From an uncultured Bacteroidales bacterium (GTDB lineage Bacteria > Bacteroidota > Bacteroidia > Bacteroidales > P3), in assembly GCA_947174375.1 (NCBI GenBank), contig CAMWIS010000081.1:1-7235 (forward strand): a stretch of DNA of 7,235 nucleotides, read 5' to 3'. The notes under the pieces are model-generated. The model saw only the letters and a program-made list of their open reading frames with translations, searched no databases and had not been told where the DNA came from. Shown here one piece after another: positions 5,617-7,235 of this stretch. The position numbers and the translations under genes were made by a program. How positions within the stretch are numbered: position 1 is the first letter of the stretch; each line of letters opens with the position of its first letter.

Positions 5617-6660
5617 TTATGCGTAAAGATCCGTGAACACTTTGCGCAGGGCTTCGTTTTCGCGCAGTTCCTGCAACGTGATTTCGGCATGGCCTTTGGT
5701 GTAGCCGTTGCCCACAATCATCGTCACGTCCTTGCCTACGCCTTCCGCGCCCAAAGCCGCTTTCGTGAACGAGGTCGCCATCGAGAAGAAATAAACCACG
5801 CCGTCGTCTTTCGTGCAGATGATGCTGGCCATTTCCGTGTTTTCGATGTTGACGTTGTTGATGGTCACGTCGCAGAGCTTGCCGTTCGTCAGTTCTTCGA
5901 TTTTCTCGTAAACCGCCACCGGCTGCGTGGCGTCGGCCGTAAACACGTGGTCGCAGAAGCCGAGATCCAACAGACGTTTCGCGCTCTTTTCGCTGTGGCA
6001 CAGGCCGATGACCTTGCCCGTCACGCCGGCGCGCTTCTTGGCTTCATAGCAGCAGAGCATACCGCTCTTGCCACCCGCACCGATAATCAAAACCGTATCG
6101 CCGGGCTTCACGAGCTTGGCCGTCTGGGCCGGCGCGCCGGCTACGTCCAAAGCCGAAAGGGCGAGGTTTTCGGGCAGGTCGGAAGGAATCTTGGCATAGA
6201 TGCCGCTTTCAAACAGGATGGCCTTGCCGTCGATGTCCACCTGGTCGATTTCGGCGCGGATATCCTTGATTTTGTCGATGCGCAGGGGCGTAAGCGACAA
6301 CGAAACCAGCGTCGCGATTTTGTCGCCTTCCTTGAGGTCGATTTTGCCTTTGAGCGCGTCGCCGATTTTCTCTACCGTGCCGAGCAACATACCGCCCGAG
6401 CCCGTTACGGGGTTGCGGTGCTTGCCCTGTTTTTCCACGATGCCGAGCATGATTTCGGCAATCTTGGCCTTGTCGCCGCCGGCCTGTTCCGCAATCTGCG
6501 TGAAGCTGGCGGAGTCGATGTTCAACGTCTGTACGTCAATGAGGATTTCATTGTCGTAGAGCACGTCCATGTTGTTGTCGATTTTGTCGGCGGGTTGGGG
6601 CAAAACGCCCTTGGGCGAAATGACGCGGTGCGTACCGTATTTGTTTCCTTTAGGTTGCAT
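5617..6660 (-). CDS. kdd: L-erythro-3,5-diaminohexanoate dehydrogenase
   Basis: This 347-residue protein is full length for Kdd, which oxidatively deaminates L-erythro-3,5-diaminohexanoate to 5-amino-3-oxohexanoate and ammonia using NAD(P)+ in the cytosol. A nucleotide-binding segment starts near residue 187 (GDTVLIIGAGGKSG), with the glycine-rich turn GAGGKSG at 194-200. This is the Rossmann fold of a medium-chain-dehydrogenase-like protein. The N-terminal half (about 1-180) would be the GroES-like/catalytic part, with a PVTGSGGMLLGTV stretch at 84-96. I see no obvious zinc-ligand Cys/His set of the alcohol dehydrogenase kind, in line with Kdd being a divergent branch. The ATG at 6660 is preceded by an AT-rich leader (TTTATAAAACATT) without a clear Shine-Dalgarno. 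Its place between kce and kamA makes the assignment firm. A strong hairpin follows its stop codon. Confidence 0.94.
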   Translation of the reverse strand: MQPKGNKYGTHRVISPKGVLPQPADKIDNNMDVLYDNEILIDVQTLNIDSASFTQIAEQAGGDKAKIAEIMLGIVEKQGKHRNPVTGSGGMLLGTVEKIGDALKGKIDLKEGDKIATLVSLSLTPLRIDKIKDIRAEIDQVDIDGKAILFESGIYAKIPSDLPENLALSALDVAGAPAQTAKLVKPGDTVLIIGAGGKSGMLCCYEAKKRAGVTGKVIGLCHSEKSAKRLLDLGFCDHVFTADATQPVAVYEKIEELTNGKLCDVTINNVNIENTEMASIICTKDDGVVYFFSMATSFTKAALGAEGVGKDVTMIVGNGYTKGHAEITLQELRENEALRKVFTDLYA

Positions 6661-6695
6661 AATGTTTTATAAATTTGAAGGTTGTTAATTCTTGT

Positions 6696-7235
6696 TTACT
6701 TTTTGAGCGAAAGGATTTGACGCGCTTCCGCCGGGTTGGCGATTTCGCGGCCCAGCTCCTTGGCGATGCGCACCACCTTGGCGACGAGTTCGCCGTTGCT
6801 TTTGGCCAGTACGCCGCGTTCGAGGTAGAGGTTGTCCTCAAACCCTACGCGCACGTTGCCGCCCATGGCGATGGCCGGCGCGGCCAGCGTGAAGGCGTGG
6901 CGTCCGATACCCGTGGCCGTCCACGTGGAGCCGGCGGGAATGGCGTTCACGAGCCAGCACAGGTTGGGCACCGTGGCGGGCGTACAGCCGGGCACGCCCA
7001 ACACGAAGTTGAACTGCATCGGGTCGCCGGGCACGAGGCCTTTCTTGGCCATCGTCAGAATCGTGTCGAGGTGGCCCATTTCAAAGCATTCGTATTCGGG
7101 CTTGATGTGGTTTTCGAGCATCCGCTTGCCGAAGGCGCGCATGATGGGCATCGTGTTTTCAAACACGTCGTCGCCGAAGTTGCAGGTACCGCAGTCGAGC
7201 GTGGCCATTTCGGGCATCAGCTCGGTGGGTTGCAG
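6696..7235 (-). CDS. kce: 3-keto-5-aminohexanoate cleavage enzyme, 5'-truncated by window edge
   Basis: Kce condenses 5-amino-3-oxohexanoate with acetyl-CoA to give acetoacetate and 3-aminobutyryl-CoA, a cytosolic, zinc-dependent step of lysine fermentation (BKACE/DUF849 family). The visible 179 residues are the C-terminal two thirds. The frame stays open to the right edge, so the Met at 7217 is internal and not the start. Fragment residues PEMATLDCGT (8-17), NFVLGVPG (76-83), GIGR (109-112) and RVGFEDN (129-135) match the family. By my recalled alignment to the Cloacimonas enzyme (offset about 97), Arg129, Glu133 and Asp134 correspond to its Arg226, zinc ligand Glu230 and Asp231. The two zinc-binding histidines near residues 46-48 would be off the window. 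The stop is TAA, and kdd starts 35 bases downstream across an AT-rich spacer. The neighbouring kdd makes its substrate, which supports Kce over other BKACE activities. Confidence 0.93.
   Translation of the reverse strand: MQPTELMPEMATLDCGTCNFGDDVFENTMPIMRAFGKRMLENHIKPEYECFEMGHLDTILTMAKKGLVPGDPMQFNFVLGVPGCTPATVPNLCWLVNAIPAGSTWTATGIGRHAFTLAAPAIAMGGNVRVGFEDNLYLERGVLAKSNGELVAKVVRIAKELGREIANPAEARQILSLKK

Noticed and set aside
1..7235. Search for mobile elements, CRISPR, tRNA/rRNA or riboswitches (lysine or cobalamin)
   Set aside because: Genes fill nearly the whole window and no repeat array, transposase or RNA fold was recognised by eye. The operon's 5' leader, where a riboswitch would be, is outside the window.

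Overview
All the recognisable genes lie on the minus strand and run from the right edge to the left. Most belong to one pathway: anaerobic fermentation of L-lysine to acetate, butyrate and ammonia by the 3,5-diaminohexanoate route. In transcription order they are kce (cut by the right edge), kdd, kamA, kamD, kamE, a CoA-transferase B subunit (ctfB/atoA), a GNAT-family N-acetyltransferase and an OsmC-family protein. The genes are tightly packed, with gaps of 1 to about 90 bases, which suggests a single operon.

The enzymes form a relay. KamA converts L-lysine to L-beta-lysine (radical SAM, PLP). KamDE converts that to 3,5-diaminohexanoate (adenosylcobalamin, PLP). Kdd oxidises it to 5-amino-3-oxohexanoate, and Kce cleaves this with acetyl-CoA into acetoacetate and 3-aminobutyryl-CoA. 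Kal, not seen here, would deaminate 3-aminobutyryl-CoA to crotonyl-CoA, which is reduced to butyryl-CoA. The CoA transferase then moves CoA from butyryl-CoA to acetoacetate, releasing butyrate. Kal, the CoA-transferase A subunit and the crotonyl-CoA reduction genes are not in the window and may lie beyond the right edge or elsewhere.

Organism (inference): GC-rich genes with AT-rich short spacers, ribosome-binding sites that are often weak, and a KamA/KamDE set resembling that of Porphyromonas suggest an anaerobic gut-type Bacteroidales, perhaps a GC-rich member of Rikenellaceae such as Alistipes. This could not be tested here. A fermenter from another phylum is possible.

The pathway is known, so I do not see a wholly new system. 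Two details deserve attention. First, KamA keeps its iron-sulfur, PLP and lysine-binding residues but has lost all four cysteines that bind the structural zinc in the Clostridium subterminale enzyme. Second, a strong hairpin followed by a short T run lies between kdd and kamA, inside the apparent operon, and suggests attenuation or a transcription break. No tRNA, rRNA, CRISPR array or mobile element was seen, and no gene-free stretch exceeds about 90 bases.
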